DNA of 64,000 nucleotides from Alcanivorax limicola (GCF_019931215.1 NZ_JAIOUB010000002.1:1-64000), one strand, 5' to 3'. Positions 35,501 through 40,719 are shown, numbered from the stretch's first letter. Made by a program: numbers and translations. Notes: generated by a model not told the origin, from the sequence alone.

Positions 35501-36579
35501 TCACCGACAGGGCGCACTCGGGAATGGACGTTCAACAAGCCTTTCCCGCCGGTCATGATACTGAAGCGCTGCGCGACATCGCGCCGCACAGCATTAATTC
35601 TTCCCAGCACTTCGGGGGGCACCGTCTGCCCCGGACGCATGACCAGTATGAAGGCTGCGTCAAACGACTTCTGTGCATCCGACACAGACGGCACCCTGGG
35701 CCCTTCTGCAGCGACGATATCTTCAATCCCTATGTTGATCCGTCTCCCGAACACAGTCTGCCCTTCGGCAGAGATAGCTTCTCTTTCGATATGGGGATCA
35801 GGAATATCGATAAGAAAGAAGGGCCTGACACTCTCGGGCGGCAACAACCCCATCAGGTAAAGATCGAGGGAACTGTAGAACAAACGTTCTGCAACGGGTG
35901 TAAATGAACCATTCTGGTTATCGAGCCATTTGGCGCCATACTGCACAGACCCTTCAGTGTGTACCAACGGGCTCCAGTGTGAATCCTGATGGCCGCGCAG
36001 GCGATCCGACCGCACTCCCGTCTCGGGGTCAATAAAGTCGACATAAATGCCCCACTGATGCAGGACTTCGTGCATCGCCGTATTAAGCAATCGTGGATAG
36101 CTACTGCTTTCCGGTGAGGAGCTCGCGCCGTCAAGCATGATCGGACCCATGTCAATCAGGCCCTGCAACTTACCACTGCTTCCGAAAGTAGGACTAAGAT
36201 CGTACAGAGGAAGCCCGATACCCTGAACGTCATTTCTGACGCCCATATGGAACGCAAGAGCATCCTCCAGTAACTCATAATCAAAAAGGGAAAAGAAGAA
36301 GATAAAGTCGTAAGCGTCTGCGTTATGCCGGAAATATTCTCGCGTTATTGCGGCCCTCGCCTCAGCATTAGGCTCTCCATCGGCTTTCGTCGCATCGAAG
36401 CTGCCCGCAAACTCAATAAGCGCTATATCGTCCTCATTGCCTTTGAAGTGTGCCGACATTCCGGCCGGGATATTGAAGGGATCGAGCACACCGCCCGAAG
36501 AGGCATGAATCCGGGGCGCCATTGAAAATGCGACACATAGCGCCGCAACAACGGCGGCACACCGACTGATAGACTTCAT
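17539..36579 (-). CDS. 6,346-aa exported multidomain surface/partner protein (HExxH, toroid, CARDB, propeller, Ig/FnIII)
   Basis: A single uninterrupted ORF with a Sec signal peptide (MKSISRCAAVVAALCVAFSMAPRIHA) and an AAGGGA ribosome site. Visible domains: N-terminal metalloprotease-like region with HEVLH at 170-174 and LDLYLMGLLPPE about 70 residues later; alpha/alpha-toroid with QW-type repeats (QRPDGGWG, QNPDGGWG, QSDNGSWG) at ~380-630; five CARDB-like domains to ~1,190; FlgD-type Ig (SPDGDGVQD) ~1,195-1,300; beta-propeller with PVWSPDGARFA/PAWSPDGGRIA ~1,300-1,650; long Ig/FlgD-like and FnIII stretches, one with a discoidin-like insert; second propeller ~4,540-4,850; more CARDB; four tandem Ig repeats with YN..V (~5,450-5,900); C-terminal GATase/ThuA-like domain ~5,950-6,180. 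No transmembrane anchor, beta-barrel or sorting signal is visible. It directly precedes the Rhs gene and is inferred to display, process or deliver it. Confidence 0.85.
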   Translation of the reverse strand: MKSISRCAAVVAALCVAFSMAPRIHASSGGVLDPFNIPAGMSAHFKGNEDDIALIEFAGSFDATKADGEPNAEARAAITREYFRHNADAYDFIFFFSLFDYELLEDALAFHMGVRNDVQGIGLPLYDLSPTFGSSGKLQGLIDMGPIMLDGASSSPESSSYPRLLNTAMHEVLHQWGIYVDFIDPETGVRSDRLRGHQDSHWSPLVHTEGSVQYGAKWLDNQNGSFTPVAERLFYSSLDLYLMGLLPPESVRPFFLIDIPDPHIEREAISAEGQTVFGRRINIGIEDIVAAEGPRVPSVSDAQKSFDAAFILVMRPGQTVPPEVLGRINAVRRDVAQRFSIMTGGKGLLNVHSRVRPVGETGEADIVADDAMPGEGEYSLGSALVWLRNRQQETGQWQDRTSTALKDTLLADAVLASTTSAYSHEDRARADQWLREVEAEDTDALARLASALKPFSTAAVDLLAMRQRPDGGWGLGKDDQSSVLDTALAVQGLKLHAHVADIIPGALARLIADQNPDGGWGITAGGASQLASTSEVIRAIAGIEQLQSHRGAAAEWLAARQSTSGAIGDGVASTALSLLALAEGQALDKADAAAAVNFLRQSQSDNGSWGDSVHNTALAVSAIQSAQFPDWALTEVSMPEGDVRDGDLLPVAVTVTNQGFVNAPATQVALYLGDPANGGILIDIIDIPALVAGGGVSVVLHWDTSGYGGGQHLYIVVDPHGNHAVAGGQGGLSDIPVEIHVPPAEIDIAPQPISLTSGEVSELPVTIGLSSVVRNVGTVNAEGVVLEWWVEQDGERALLHREHVNIAGRADFLATASYDWRTGGGRKFILVADPDGLLEESNSANNQVTKRVVPQAVVDLAVPGIAVVGTPALGQTVGIRVDVANLGTLDAPSTHLDIRIRNGADVTLLERISMVLAAGESRQLEVPWLVDETGSVVVIAEVDPDNLVLEKTKENNSAEVSVQAEALDGINLRVRHDDLVVIPDPLREGAGATLQSRVHNTGNLDAHNVKVALYDGNPGAGGVIIASVTAPLVPAAGSAEITAIWPEIAGSGNRLVYVVADPDNEIEEFDGTDNVAFRTFIVRSLPDAYLGAGSISVQPTLPRAGEPFTISARVDNIGQQALSDFPVVIYKGSAQPDNAIGVQRMDIAAGEAENAIFQVDGISEGSEVYHIVADPEGEVEESSKANNSARVTVGVQSGLIYTDHAYISPDGDGVQDQVRVQISGDAGEAAILSVETRSGLKVRDALPMDESVVGQFIWDGKNNSGAVVADGAYRIRLSNATGSAIASADVVVDTNRSSLTSAIESVERRWVESRSCDIATDASQDMGWRLSQDEQMLFFSKNHSNFYPGMPDGIHLAALYSDHEASIVTRNEHPDAERFDLLAVNQPGSHVAYGLWRPTAVDGPQYEIWERRIDSTVPGELLMVLGDVQQVHAEYGGDTRSLFALVDRNGELSVYNATYGHAVGLIPGTYGTVWRRPRVALLPNNSHERVIVHIDMATYDYGLEGSYVGVLNTESGSLSHIREYQAASWPGGGSGPEPSDGALSVYCDNPGDCEGRRRISVQYPMNPVWSPDGARFALGSEYQKLVIHDKDGGILNSYPLPTVHEWSDLIIHSPAWSPDGGRIAFTMGGAAGSEMQGYVSILDMDSGDVRKLQLFYHQDVPHSFYFQVWNGSTWTDVGKTRHAEKFSKDVIDLGRVLPDADGKYRLRIFQRGYEEGHIDSLTMLDRSGGQVAPSRATMLSTGEDVLSHVLDNDYLFVDVHEQMIEVEWDAIDSLSGKVLITAQEASPSELDIRPFSYPEGNGRRFYSVPVPRGPPAAKRHDGPLYELDPVFEVFSRPDTVHKPAMVRGYAYSDGEYLYAALDFALDSTREDRGDWAELRVHRSDGVRSFAVDAEGGPWGNVSFISTPEADWPHRYYEFSVPLDEVVGPEGDVVNISFRAYGSAGEFDLEEERLDFAYDLVWLPGDDAVLVHDTRFWHQYDHGRRTPYLLRMFGDHVDFRPVLQNVDSQGRSLQLSPQGRKLLYHDYPMPGACNTRPQGVRVPQLYALDTLDNLTADMRVMRAAGGAGLEIYGTATDKHFDRFEVEYLAHGETQWRPVRPVGSREQVDALIATWVPPAAGRYRVRLVVHDKAGNSHIASRNIVWSESSPITDVYLSDDLFAPSADTGGDGLSLNFRVRSPVNLSVDIFYGDTLIRTLSGAFDLVGEQAALLWDGRDQDGRLVPDGEYRIVILGLEYRVKIDNTPPSFLISMAENPAVCVGHSGSGYLEPGALSQSNACRFLVRDTLLNVTSQDDDIASVRFEYSDYGADHWSAFDAERVADPGEAILWQAPLQEADIANKRYRIVAQDHAGNRSVTHYVPTQAQNRAVLLAAKAPYKKPELKNGAMFHPMLVSMPYAGGSIATEGRENRVFRYKDIDHERGPSGFLISETLTSPPAAVFAEFRTSGRPAGEWQRDRVLEFMPQEWERCFSGNEETSVCAEIDAVQEMTRQRIHLRWDTRKLPASGTSELRFVLVGHSGDEVRTQALPFNRPIWRAKGVSEEGADYVLSGTIYQPMETGWIDVHLSSDEDERYRSKTLVASIPMHDYEPGQDFKANLPLLDCHRYTWYASARNQAGTIPLSEHASSYGSRCLAMAYAVMPVGAASDQARLIVAPLSSRNVPLSSLSIGLLRQGNVNDVLLTDNSLANGRAKEYMLDVTGWPEGTTTVLLWLVDEEGSSVAQHVPIYIDSSPPELSINTPGEGTSHCLSHPAGIVFADDISTSEQGAVPEDWQFSAQPSMDLVRSNFSLLASSFTQYLVFDELGATLRSTPASLLSLVASVENESGVRLFSSDLTEEIRPGSEGVLSFSGQISLGETALPDSDVERAVKLVVRATDAAGNTTTAERGFFLEGPGAQPDLSIVLPSGERTGAGTYYLNPDISGFGGLQMELGVSKPGEVVLQLHRRNTTVEGSGFEYIGDIKRFPSLLEGQHQSHWDVSLMGDKLADGIYAIVPVLRDYCGQLSRVDLQFVPRIVVDTTAPKLSDVRPEAGSLVGLMVSTGVVLEELNPLPEASSGLDLVYRDTETEAEVPLDIWKVPNEDGLRSYAGEWNTYGHSGLYELIWRATDRAGNRTEQRIPVTVSEREDLIAALAILTPYVSPNRDGRLDVLRYRVSVTEAVHAELAIRPAGTQTPIHTETLHLLTGDTDLAWDALRPDGSAYADGLYELAITATSSEHAAITQHETAYFSISTVAPIANVSGLSDGFLTPPFMLELDIIDPLLELYDVQLHYEDELIGQWDGEHAVRHLALRHGRDAWQEGAHSLSIHASNLAGNTVTERHDFVVDYSPPALAWLAPSQVQYGGTSSVDIPWMLSVEEANPSQLSVTIHDESSDAELLYQGVPDVATVEGFIETEGRDGRFRLLAEMHDLAGNRSEIEWLFDIDRLAPIVEIHEPEEGDYLTGEFALHGLVVDRNIEQWRVVLEQVDGAPGQMLGHGAETREGLLGHYVPGVADGNYVLRLIAEDKVGHESIAEVNVVVDTTPPSAPTALTIIGPEAGIARLSWQPPEATDLDHYRIYDRGELLAEQVLSPEWSFVPIPDRNYRFEVVAVDHAGNRSESSSALVWKFDTQGPAVAILTPAAGDRVSGYVNIIGSAFGPEFGSYQLSVANGQTPDSWHPISESSLAKRGERLGQWDTLSGLGDGEHLLMLEASNVGGNISRVQLAIHVDNSPPDAPSMLQANLEGEDVLLSWEPSASSDVRGYLLTRNGRIVGASGPVIGEVTPYLIAGNSAVDIGVPDGLHDYAVYAYDHAGNASEPAETSISVDLRAPDIHWLAPSPHAAFENSVMLQIGSDDLDIAVVRFRYRVLGDTAWFDLSPDQDRRPYTYSWDTRNQAYGSFEIQAQAWDQGGQSSVSETRVIHRTDLTPPDAPSSFSAQVDGDSVNLSWQASNAEDVAFYNVYYRMPPYDEWFHRSEVSATQTTYTAPETEDGDYVFAVSAVDNSGNESTRGDEVEVLVFAPVLEMPPSIIDAPYLMLSGHSPADGQVVVHVASDPDAPPVASAAAEMGAFSLQGIPLSEGLNAFDLWVEYGDGHRSRKVEMQLLRVARPYPVRDLAHEFPDPGNPEHVRLSWREPLNTSQAWYIISNEEQVLNARQDAVPESYATSSWGWYYLAGPDKAFDGLADTAFRPYSLDWDLTVVYPETVWLSELELDWLYSPRAVRLWGSVGGLEVLLAEQQYDATQSNPDHWRMAFDTPWPVSSLRLEVEGRGGIGARLARMNARSLSLSDALQFDTYLERDDWRLSVEALNQYGQISEPAFIDIQSGDREPPEPVVLSVEVDGASAMLSWPASTSLDVAQYRVYRDGELLTSLAAEEQSTYQYTDAGLANGVYLYQIRPLDAAGNLGEFSNTALASIDTGVPGTPGNLVTVPDPVAGCIDLSWSAAAGGQVVAYRVLRAENDGAFHNVAEVTGLVWRDCDVYPDVQYTYQIVAVDALGNGGDPSGPASDYAEDTVPPAPPVITAPVEEDGTYAAEGTQVDIAGSAEPFSRVRLYRDGLLIGETQTSPPGQAMAGVILQPVNGNDVPILLSPSAQWAVMVEQAEEQVYVGAWPTGQVVLPLAHVDEFVGLTWIDGGRLALVRLVDGQYFSIDIADLASGSSTQLHQWPLGAAVPGMIGFHQPSGQLYLPEYDMSGHSASLLRVDVATGLPQRDTIAIGMPGQVHLSATSQKLAWQESGQITVHDLTTQQALLLSHCPAAALLGWTADSQQVVTISPEHDAIQVCDLEGGVAVVRAEHGAHYTPPVDDGALPTRGMLFMDSSGDAPVLYTHDGHSVKALGEHRPSTNLFYQHVDLLDDGRFWASYMNLETGEFGIAQEARAETLGEFRFSDVALRAPESRFHAVAIDRFGHHSGPSGEIRVTSADMPIANLGVSLAGPKTVARGNIVLFDAVVTNSGNLPMPATPLVLTMLAPDGSSTLQLDVLVPVLDPGEQARYPLSWAADSAGGHTLDARLGSVMLGLDDVPGDNRASHQFQVVDAQDIGLALWSSTTEVRPGQVVAVDWSISNPTWLSHSGDLVFSLEDVSGGTVAELARLPSHSVPAGGLIAERQSLVMPEALPGDYRLAVAFDSARDGKRRSAQWSVLMLADVQLSLAVSGSGRQFLANQQVDINVDLTHHGVSGIASDMTLQVAVTRVEATGPGDQPVMQHDIALPVITPGDQQRYPFAWQTGTHTPGDYLFHVVLVDAHGVPQASASYAFSLVLGVPQLRGVLSLDQAILGIGQPWAVAWQVANEGNHNFDALPFSIEARRDGGVWQSLHDDQLVMPPATTQAGQVSIDEVPPQPGTYQLRLRALAEVGGHTYPQVLATAALTVRDIQAPVASVRVPAADAVINTTRTMLTVLAEDSISGVSHVRWRQAGGAWQAMTLSGEAYTAPLVSVQEGAAAVEVQAFDHAGNASAVTSRHFVVDNTRPSVAIAGVQGGVFYNSPVTPVVTVEDTHLLFSTVTLNGMPWSGGPVLLEGSHQLEVLAEDQAGNRRQVSLLFTLDMTPPLISIGGVSEGHHYNTPVEPMISVSDDHLSRVDMTLNGLPYEGGLVSEEGSYVLAVEARDLAGNIAQRDVSFVLDMTPPAPPVVTSVADGDLLDTTALAVMGSAEPATQVRLERNGNASTVQADAAGHFQFPVMTFSQGLNTISLTAMDAAGNVSAANVLSFTVQSDITPPVIVIEGAENGAYYNHDVVLSISIHDESGVAEQHITLNGAVYESGASIVEEGSYQLVVEAQDTVGNQASRTLQFVIDRSPPIIAVDGVVDEAFYNHAVTPEVSVVDASPVETQYALNGLPFEEGATIEQEGEYLLRITAVDAAGNESVVALFFTLDMTPPLPPTLLHPEEGAVIHGPDVTIEGSSEPGSMVTLRVDELNVVVPASEEGAFSAVVSLSPGAKLVTATASDNAGNVSGASSRGFAVLESDMAIEPAPVLQRANVLLWHRAGGGQSQASRTWYQQTLQARGIHATVVSTETAFMNALDSERFNVLMLVGDRAALGQPLYMSAEAIMRIRGSVASGYGLIWINTTPNLLESWHDIIGARTSSTLSRVDHVHYPQAEGDALQFPYDAETGGFVLLSAQAVGHAEPDCQGFAGYLYCAGLWLSPGVYPAVLQNEYGNGQVKTLAFDPFRIGNPLIAGAVLDAAVRRVSPDAMESLPYVLTTHVSFVTGSDPNEAIEVSVSVPPGVRIEPVDGGTLLDDQTLIQPVDAGLPAPVRYQLSSGLPGQYPVQVQVYATPSGAVMAESTYYFVLQETDQQLVDRVRQRLSEDLQHVVLAPTLWLSLQYLDAATAAYLNGHYAHADYKLYMAMLNLRLHPGYNRQTMAAMGEFQRLIVSRQQ

Positions 36580-36653
36580 TATCCCTTCCCCGGCCGCTGC
36601 AGAACCAGCAAGCCTTCCCTCAATACTGTTTTTATGTCGTCAAACCACAACCA

Positions 36654-37043
36654 CTACTCAAGCGGCAAGAGACTGCCCGCCTGAATGCGCTCCCCGGTTG
36701 CAGCCCCCTCGACCTGATCTACGGCTATCATGCGCTGAAGACCTTCCGACACCCCCGACTCGGGTACTGACCAGAGCAATACATCCCCTGAGTCATCGGA
36801 AAGCACTATGCGATATGCTGTGATTTCATTGACCCGATGCCCTTCGATCACATCACCTGGCCGGACAAGCAGCACAGCACCATCGCATGCCAGAGAAGCA
36901 CTGGCAGTCGCTGCATCAACAAGAAGAATGGAACATCTGGACGTGAGGCTCGAAGCGGCGGATGCCGCTGCCGATAACAACACCGAGAATATGGCCAGCG
37001 CAATACAGAGCCGGGGCGCGATTCGCCCTCGCTTCCGGACCAT
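36654..37043 (-). CDS. Small exported protein with a GspC-HR/PilP-like segment
   Basis: A 129-aa protein with a strong GGGGGAGGAA ribosome site and a Sec signal peptide (residues 1-30, ending SAAASAA). The ~100-residue mature part has two cysteines (37 and 53), which could form a disulfide. The segment LLVRPGDVIEGHRVNEI then YRIVLSDDSG has the spacing of the beta-rich HR/PilP domain of type II secretion GspC and type IV pilus PilP, where it contacts the secretin. That resemblance is by eye and unproven. It is the first gene of the toxin operon, 74 bases before the giant gene, so it may link the giant protein to an envelope machine. Confidence 0.65.
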   Translation of the reverse strand: MVRKRGRIAPRLCIALAIFSVLLSAAASAASSLTSRCSILLVDAATASASLACDGAVLLVRPGDVIEGHRVNEITAYRIVLSDDSGDVLLWSVPESGVSEGLQRMIAVDQVEGAATGERIQAGSLLPLE

Positions 37044-37297
37044 ATTTCCTCCCCCGTTTTCTTCCCTGATTCTGATGCTGTGCTTCAGCCCCTATCCCCT
37101 GATAACACAGCGTTCAGCCAGCAAACCACGCCAGCCGCAGAAAAGCATCTTCACGGAATGTTGTCGTCGAATCAAGCCTGAATATTAACTTTCAACAGAT
37201 ATGAATGATGGCAAAATGCCATCATTGCCACACCAGAAACAAAGACGCTGGTTCCAACATTAATTAACGATCAACATGTGCAGCGCCCTTCAATGCC
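37044..37297. promoter_or_regulatory. Promoter region of the 37-kb toxin operon
   Basis: This 254-base gap lies between pta (which ends at 37298) and the first toxin-operon gene. Both are on the minus strand, so the toxin promoter must lie here or transcription continues from ackA-pta. The right half (about 37180-37270) is notably AT-rich, unlike the flanking coding DNA, and holds the hairpin at 37204-37226. I could not pick a convincing -35/-10 pair. No boxA core and no RfaH ops element (GGCGGTAGCGTG) is present. Confidence 0.4.
37204..37226. repeat. Perfect inverted repeat (10-bp stem, 3-base loop)
   Basis: AATGATGGCA-AAA-TGCCATCATT. It lies 72 bases past the pta stop and about 180 bases before the toxin operon. 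It has no T-tract on either strand, so it is not a textbook terminator. Its near-perfect symmetry and AT-rich setting also fit an operator. Confidence 0.6.
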
Positions 37298-39379
37298 TCA
37301 TAGATCCTGCGCAGCAGCCTGAATCGCAGTAATCGCAATCGTATAAACAATATCCTCCACCAGCGCGCCACGGGACAAATCGTTTACCGGTTTTTTCAGC
37401 CCTTGCAGCATCGGCCCGACACTGACGCAGTTGGCGCTGCGCTGTACGGCCTTGTAGGTCGTGTTGCCCGTATTGAGATCCGGGAAGATAAAGATTGTTG
37501 CGCGGCCGGCGACGGGACTGTCCGGTGCCTTGGCGCGTGCCACGCTCTGGATGGCAGCGGCGTCATACTGCAGTGGGCCGTCGATCAGTAGCGCTGGATT
37601 CTTTTCCTTTGCCAGCCGTGTGGCCTCGCGCACCTTCTCCACGTCGCTGCCGCCACCGGAATCGCCGGTGGAATAACTCAGCATGGCAACCCGTACCGGA
37701 ATACCGAAAGCTTCGGCCGAACGCGCACTCTGGATGGCGATCTCGGCAAGCTCTTCGGCTGTCGGGTCGGGATTGACGGCGCAGTCGCCGTACACCAGCA
37801 CCTGTTGTGGCAACAGCATGAAGAATATCGACGACACAAGGTGATAACCTGGCGCTGTCTTGATCAGTTGCAGTGCGGGGCGAATGGTATTGGCGGTGGT
37901 ATTGATGGCGCCGGACACCAGGCCATCGACGTCGCCCTGCGCCAGCATCATGGTGCCCAGCACCACCGTATCTTCCAGTTGCGCCAGGGCCATGGGTTCG
38001 TTCAGGCCGCGGCTTTTGCGCAGCGCCACCATGGGGGCGACGTATTGCTCGCGGATGTCGTCGGGGTCAATGATTTCCAGTTCGTCGGGTATGGAAATGC
38101 CCTGCGCGCGGGCAACTCTTTCGACTTCCGCAGGCGGTGCCAACAGCACGCAGCGGGCAATGCCCCGGTTCTGGCACAACACGGCCGCCTGAATCGTGCG
38201 CGGCTCGGCGCCTTCGGGCAGCACGATGCGTTTATTCGCTTTGCGCGCCTGCTCTACCATCTGGTAGCGAAACGCCGAGGGCGACAGGGTGTGCTCCTTC
38301 GGTGTACCACAACGCGCCAGCAACCATTCGCCATCCAGTCTCGAGGCCACAAAATCGGTGACCTGCTCAGCCCGTTCGCGATCATCCACCGGGATTTCCC
38401 GGCTCATGCGATTGAGGTTGGTGGCGGTATCGTAGGAACCGGTTTCCACGGTCATGACGGGCAGGCCCACATCCAGCGCGCCCTGACACAGTGACATGAT
38501 GCGCGGGTCAGGTTTGAAGCCGGTGCACAGCAGCAGCCCGGCGAGGGGCACACCGCGGGCCGCCGCCAGGCTGGCGGCGAGAATGATGTCGTCGCGGTCC
38601 CCGGGGGTGACGATCAGCGCACGCGGTTGCAACAGATCCACGGTGTTGGCCACCGCCCGCGCGCACAACACAATGCGTTCCGCGCGGCGTGTCTCGTAGT
38701 CGCCGGCGTGCAGCACGTCTGCGCCCAGCAGCTCGGCCACATCGCGAGTGCGTGGCGCACTCAATAATTCTTCCCAGGGAATGCTGCCCAGCAGGCGGAA
38801 GTTGTTATCCGCCATCTGTGGCAAGCGCTTTCGCAAGGCATCGGGCAGGCTGTCATCGCGCACCTTGTTCAGAATCACACCCAGCACGCGCTCACTGCCC
38901 GGGCCGCCAAACTGGCGTGCGTTGATCTCGATGCGGTCTGCCAGTGCTTCGGCGCTGTCGTTGTCCGAGGCGGCCACCAGAATCACTTCACCATCAACGC
39001 TGCTGGCCAGCTCGGCATTCAGGCGCTCGGCATAGCTCACCTTGCGGGTCGGCACCATGCCTTCCACAACCACCACATCGTTGCCTTTGGCGGCCTGATG
39101 AAAGCGTTGCACACCTTCCTGCAGCAGGTCGGCCATGCGGCCTTCACTGAGCATGCGTTCTGCCTGTGCCAACGCCAGGGGCTCCGGCGGGGTAATGCCC
39201 AGGGTGCGCGCTACCAGTTCAGAGGAACGCTCCGGCCCGGTGTCGCCTTGCTGGTTTTGCGCAATCAGTTTGCAGAAGCCGACCTTGAGGCCGCCGTGTT
39301 CGAGCGCGCGAATCAGGCCGAGGCTGGCAGAGGTAAGACCCACGCCAAAGCCGGTGGGGGCAAGAAAGAAAACCTGCAT
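37298..39379 (-). CDS. pta: Phosphate acetyltransferase
   Basis: Converts acetyl-CoA and phosphate to acetyl phosphate and CoA (reversible), in the cytoplasm. The 693-aa length is that of the long enterobacterial-type Pta: an N-terminal P-loop-like domain (APTGFGVGLTSASLGLIRAL), a DRTGG-type middle domain, and a C-terminal catalytic domain from about 370 (RIVLPEGAEPRTIQAA, SSIFFMLLPQQVLVYGDCA, VAMLSYSTGDSGGG, ATIFIFPDLNTGNTTYK). The ATG follows an AAGGAGA site nine bases after the ackA stop, so the two form an operon. Intact, with no unusual features. Confidence 0.97.
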   Translation of the reverse strand: MQVFFLAPTGFGVGLTSASLGLIRALEHGGLKVGFCKLIAQNQQGDTGPERSSELVARTLGITPPEPLALAQAERMLSEGRMADLLQEGVQRFHQAAKGNDVVVVEGMVPTRKVSYAERLNAELASSVDGEVILVAASDNDSAEALADRIEINARQFGGPGSERVLGVILNKVRDDSLPDALRKRLPQMADNNFRLLGSIPWEELLSAPRTRDVAELLGADVLHAGDYETRRAERIVLCARAVANTVDLLQPRALIVTPGDRDDIILAASLAAARGVPLAGLLLCTGFKPDPRIMSLCQGALDVGLPVMTVETGSYDTATNLNRMSREIPVDDRERAEQVTDFVASRLDGEWLLARCGTPKEHTLSPSAFRYQMVEQARKANKRIVLPEGAEPRTIQAAVLCQNRGIARCVLLAPPAEVERVARAQGISIPDELEIIDPDDIREQYVAPMVALRKSRGLNEPMALAQLEDTVVLGTMMLAQGDVDGLVSGAINTTANTIRPALQLIKTAPGYHLVSSIFFMLLPQQVLVYGDCAVNPDPTAEELAEIAIQSARSAEAFGIPVRVAMLSYSTGDSGGGSDVEKVREATRLAKEKNPALLIDGPLQYDAAAIQSVARAKAPDSPVAGRATIFIFPDLNTGNTTYKAVQRSANCVSVGPMLQGLKKPVNDLSRGALVEDIVYTIAITAIQAAAQDL

Positions 39380-39388
39380 GACATCTCC

Positions 39389-40612
39389 TTAGTGTGCTGC
39401 GCGGTCATCGGTATCCAGACAGGCCAGCGATTCCAGTGCGATCTGACGCTCTTCATTCGTGGGCACGACCCATATCTGCGGTGCCGCTGTCTGCGCGGCT
39501 TGCGAGATGGTACCGGCGACGCCGCCAACGCAACGGCGGTTGGCGTCATCATCCATCACCAGGCCCAGCATGCTCAGATGCGCCAGTGTTCTGGCGCGGA
39601 TCAACGCGGAATTTTCGCCGATGCCGCCGGTAAAAATGAGGCCGTCCAGGCGCGTCAGTGCACAGCGCATGCTGGCCAGGGATTTTGCCAGGCGGTAGCA
39701 GAACACCTCGATGGCCAGCGTTGCGCCAGCGTGACCCTGCTCCCGCGCCTGTTCGAGCTCGCGCATGTCATTGCTCAGGCCGGACAGCCCCAGCAATCCG
39801 CTCTCGCGATTCAGCACGGTATCAATTTTTTCCAGCGACCAATCCAGTGTGCGCGCGAGGAAACTGTGCAGGTTCGGGTCCACATCGCCGCTGCGTGTGC
39901 CCATGACCAGCCCTTCCAGCGGTGTGAAACCCATGCTGGTGTCACGGCTCTCGCCGTTCTGTATGGCGCAGGTGGAACAGCCGTTACCCAGGTGGGCGGA
40001 CAACCAGCCGCTATCGCTCAGAGGCACACCCATCATGCGCGCCGCCTCCGCTGTGACGTAACGATGGCTGGTGCCATGGAAGCCGTAACGCCGCACGCGC
40101 TGTTGTGTATACAGCGCTTCCGGCAGCGCGTAACGGTAGGCGTGGGCGGGCATGCTCTGGTGGAAGGCGGTATCGAACACGGCGATCTGCGGCAACTGCG
40201 GGAACAGCGCCATGGCGGCGTCAATCCCCATCAGGTTGGCGGGGTTATGCAGCGGCGCCAGCGCTGTGGCCTGCTCAATGGCCTGGCGCGCCGCGTCATC
40301 GATCCGGCAGGCGGCGGTGAAATCCTCACCGCCATGTACCACACGATGGCCGACGGCAATCAGTTGCTCCCCTGCCTGCTTCTCGACCAGCGGCAGCAAG
40401 GTGGCCATGGCTTGGCGGTGATCCGCATTGCCAAGCGCCTGGCTCTGTTTGTCGTCGCCCTGCCGCCAACGCAACCGGGCATCCTCGCCACCCAACCGTT
40501 CCGCCAGCCCGTGCAGCAGAAAGTCGGGGCGTGACTCATCCACCAGTGCAAATTTGATGGATGAGCTACCGCAATTGATCACCAGCACAAGGCGTGCGGG
40601 GCGCTCGGACAT
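39389..40612 (-). CDS. ackA: Acetate kinase
   Basis: Interconverts acetyl phosphate plus ADP with acetate plus ATP. The 407-aa protein has the expected signatures: [11 protein letters not shown] at the N-terminus, [11 protein letters not shown], the active-site region [10 protein letters not shown] and [11 protein letters not shown], and [23 protein letters not shown]-type nucleotide-binding loops. It starts with ATG after AGGAGCC and leads directly into pta. It is separated from amtB by a strong terminator, so it has its own promoter in 40613-40690. Confidence 0.97.
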   Translation of the reverse strand: MSERPARLVLVINCGSSSIKFALVDESRPDFLLHGLAERLGGEDARLRWRQGDDKQSQALGNADHRQAMATLLPLVEKQAGEQLIAVGHRVVHGGEDFTAACRIDDAARQAIEQATALAPLHNPANLMGIDAAMALFPQLPQIAVFDTAFHQSMPAHAYRYALPEALYTQQRVRRYGFHGTSHRYVTAEAARMMGVPLSDSGWLSAHLGNGCSTCAIQNGESRDTSMGFTPLEGLVMGTRSGDVDPNLHSFLARTLDWSLEKIDTVLNRESGLLGLSGLSNDMRELEQAREQGHAGATLAIEVFCYRLAKSLASMRCALTRLDGLIFTGGIGENSALIRARTLAHLSMLGLVMDDDANRRCVGGVAGTISQAAQTAAPQIWVVPTNEERQIALESLACLDTDDRAAH

Positions 40613-40693
40613 GACCAGGCTCCTGCTGACTGTATTCAGTGCCCTACCATAGCGCCCACCAAAGTATTTGTCTGGCTCCTTCCGTAAAAAAGA

Positions 40694-40719
40694 AAAAGGG
40701 CGCCCGGAGGCGCCCTTTT
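40694..40719 (-). terminator. Rho-independent terminator after amtB
   Basis: GGGCGCC-CGGA-GGCGCCC stem extended by AAAA/TTTT, flanked by T-rich runs on both strands (TTTTTCTTTTTT on the minus strand), so it can act in both directions. It ends the glnK-amtB transcript and insulates ackA-pta from it. Confidence 0.9.

Noticed and set aside
19420-35907. Many plus-strand ORFs of 60-390 codons opposite the giant gene
   Set aside because: Overlapping, Arg/His-rich, without family motifs; the minus frame is one uninterrupted exported protein with recognisable domains.
1-37043. Type VI secretion-linked Rhs (PAAR/VgrG) or Tc toxin (TcA/TcB) assignment
   Set aside because: No PAAR, VgrG, Hcp, EagR, TcA or TcB-type sequence is present; both large proteins carry Sec signal peptides instead.
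37204-37226. Rho-independent terminator of ackA-pta
   Set aside because: The stem is perfect but neither strand has a following T-run, so I list it only as an inverted repeat.
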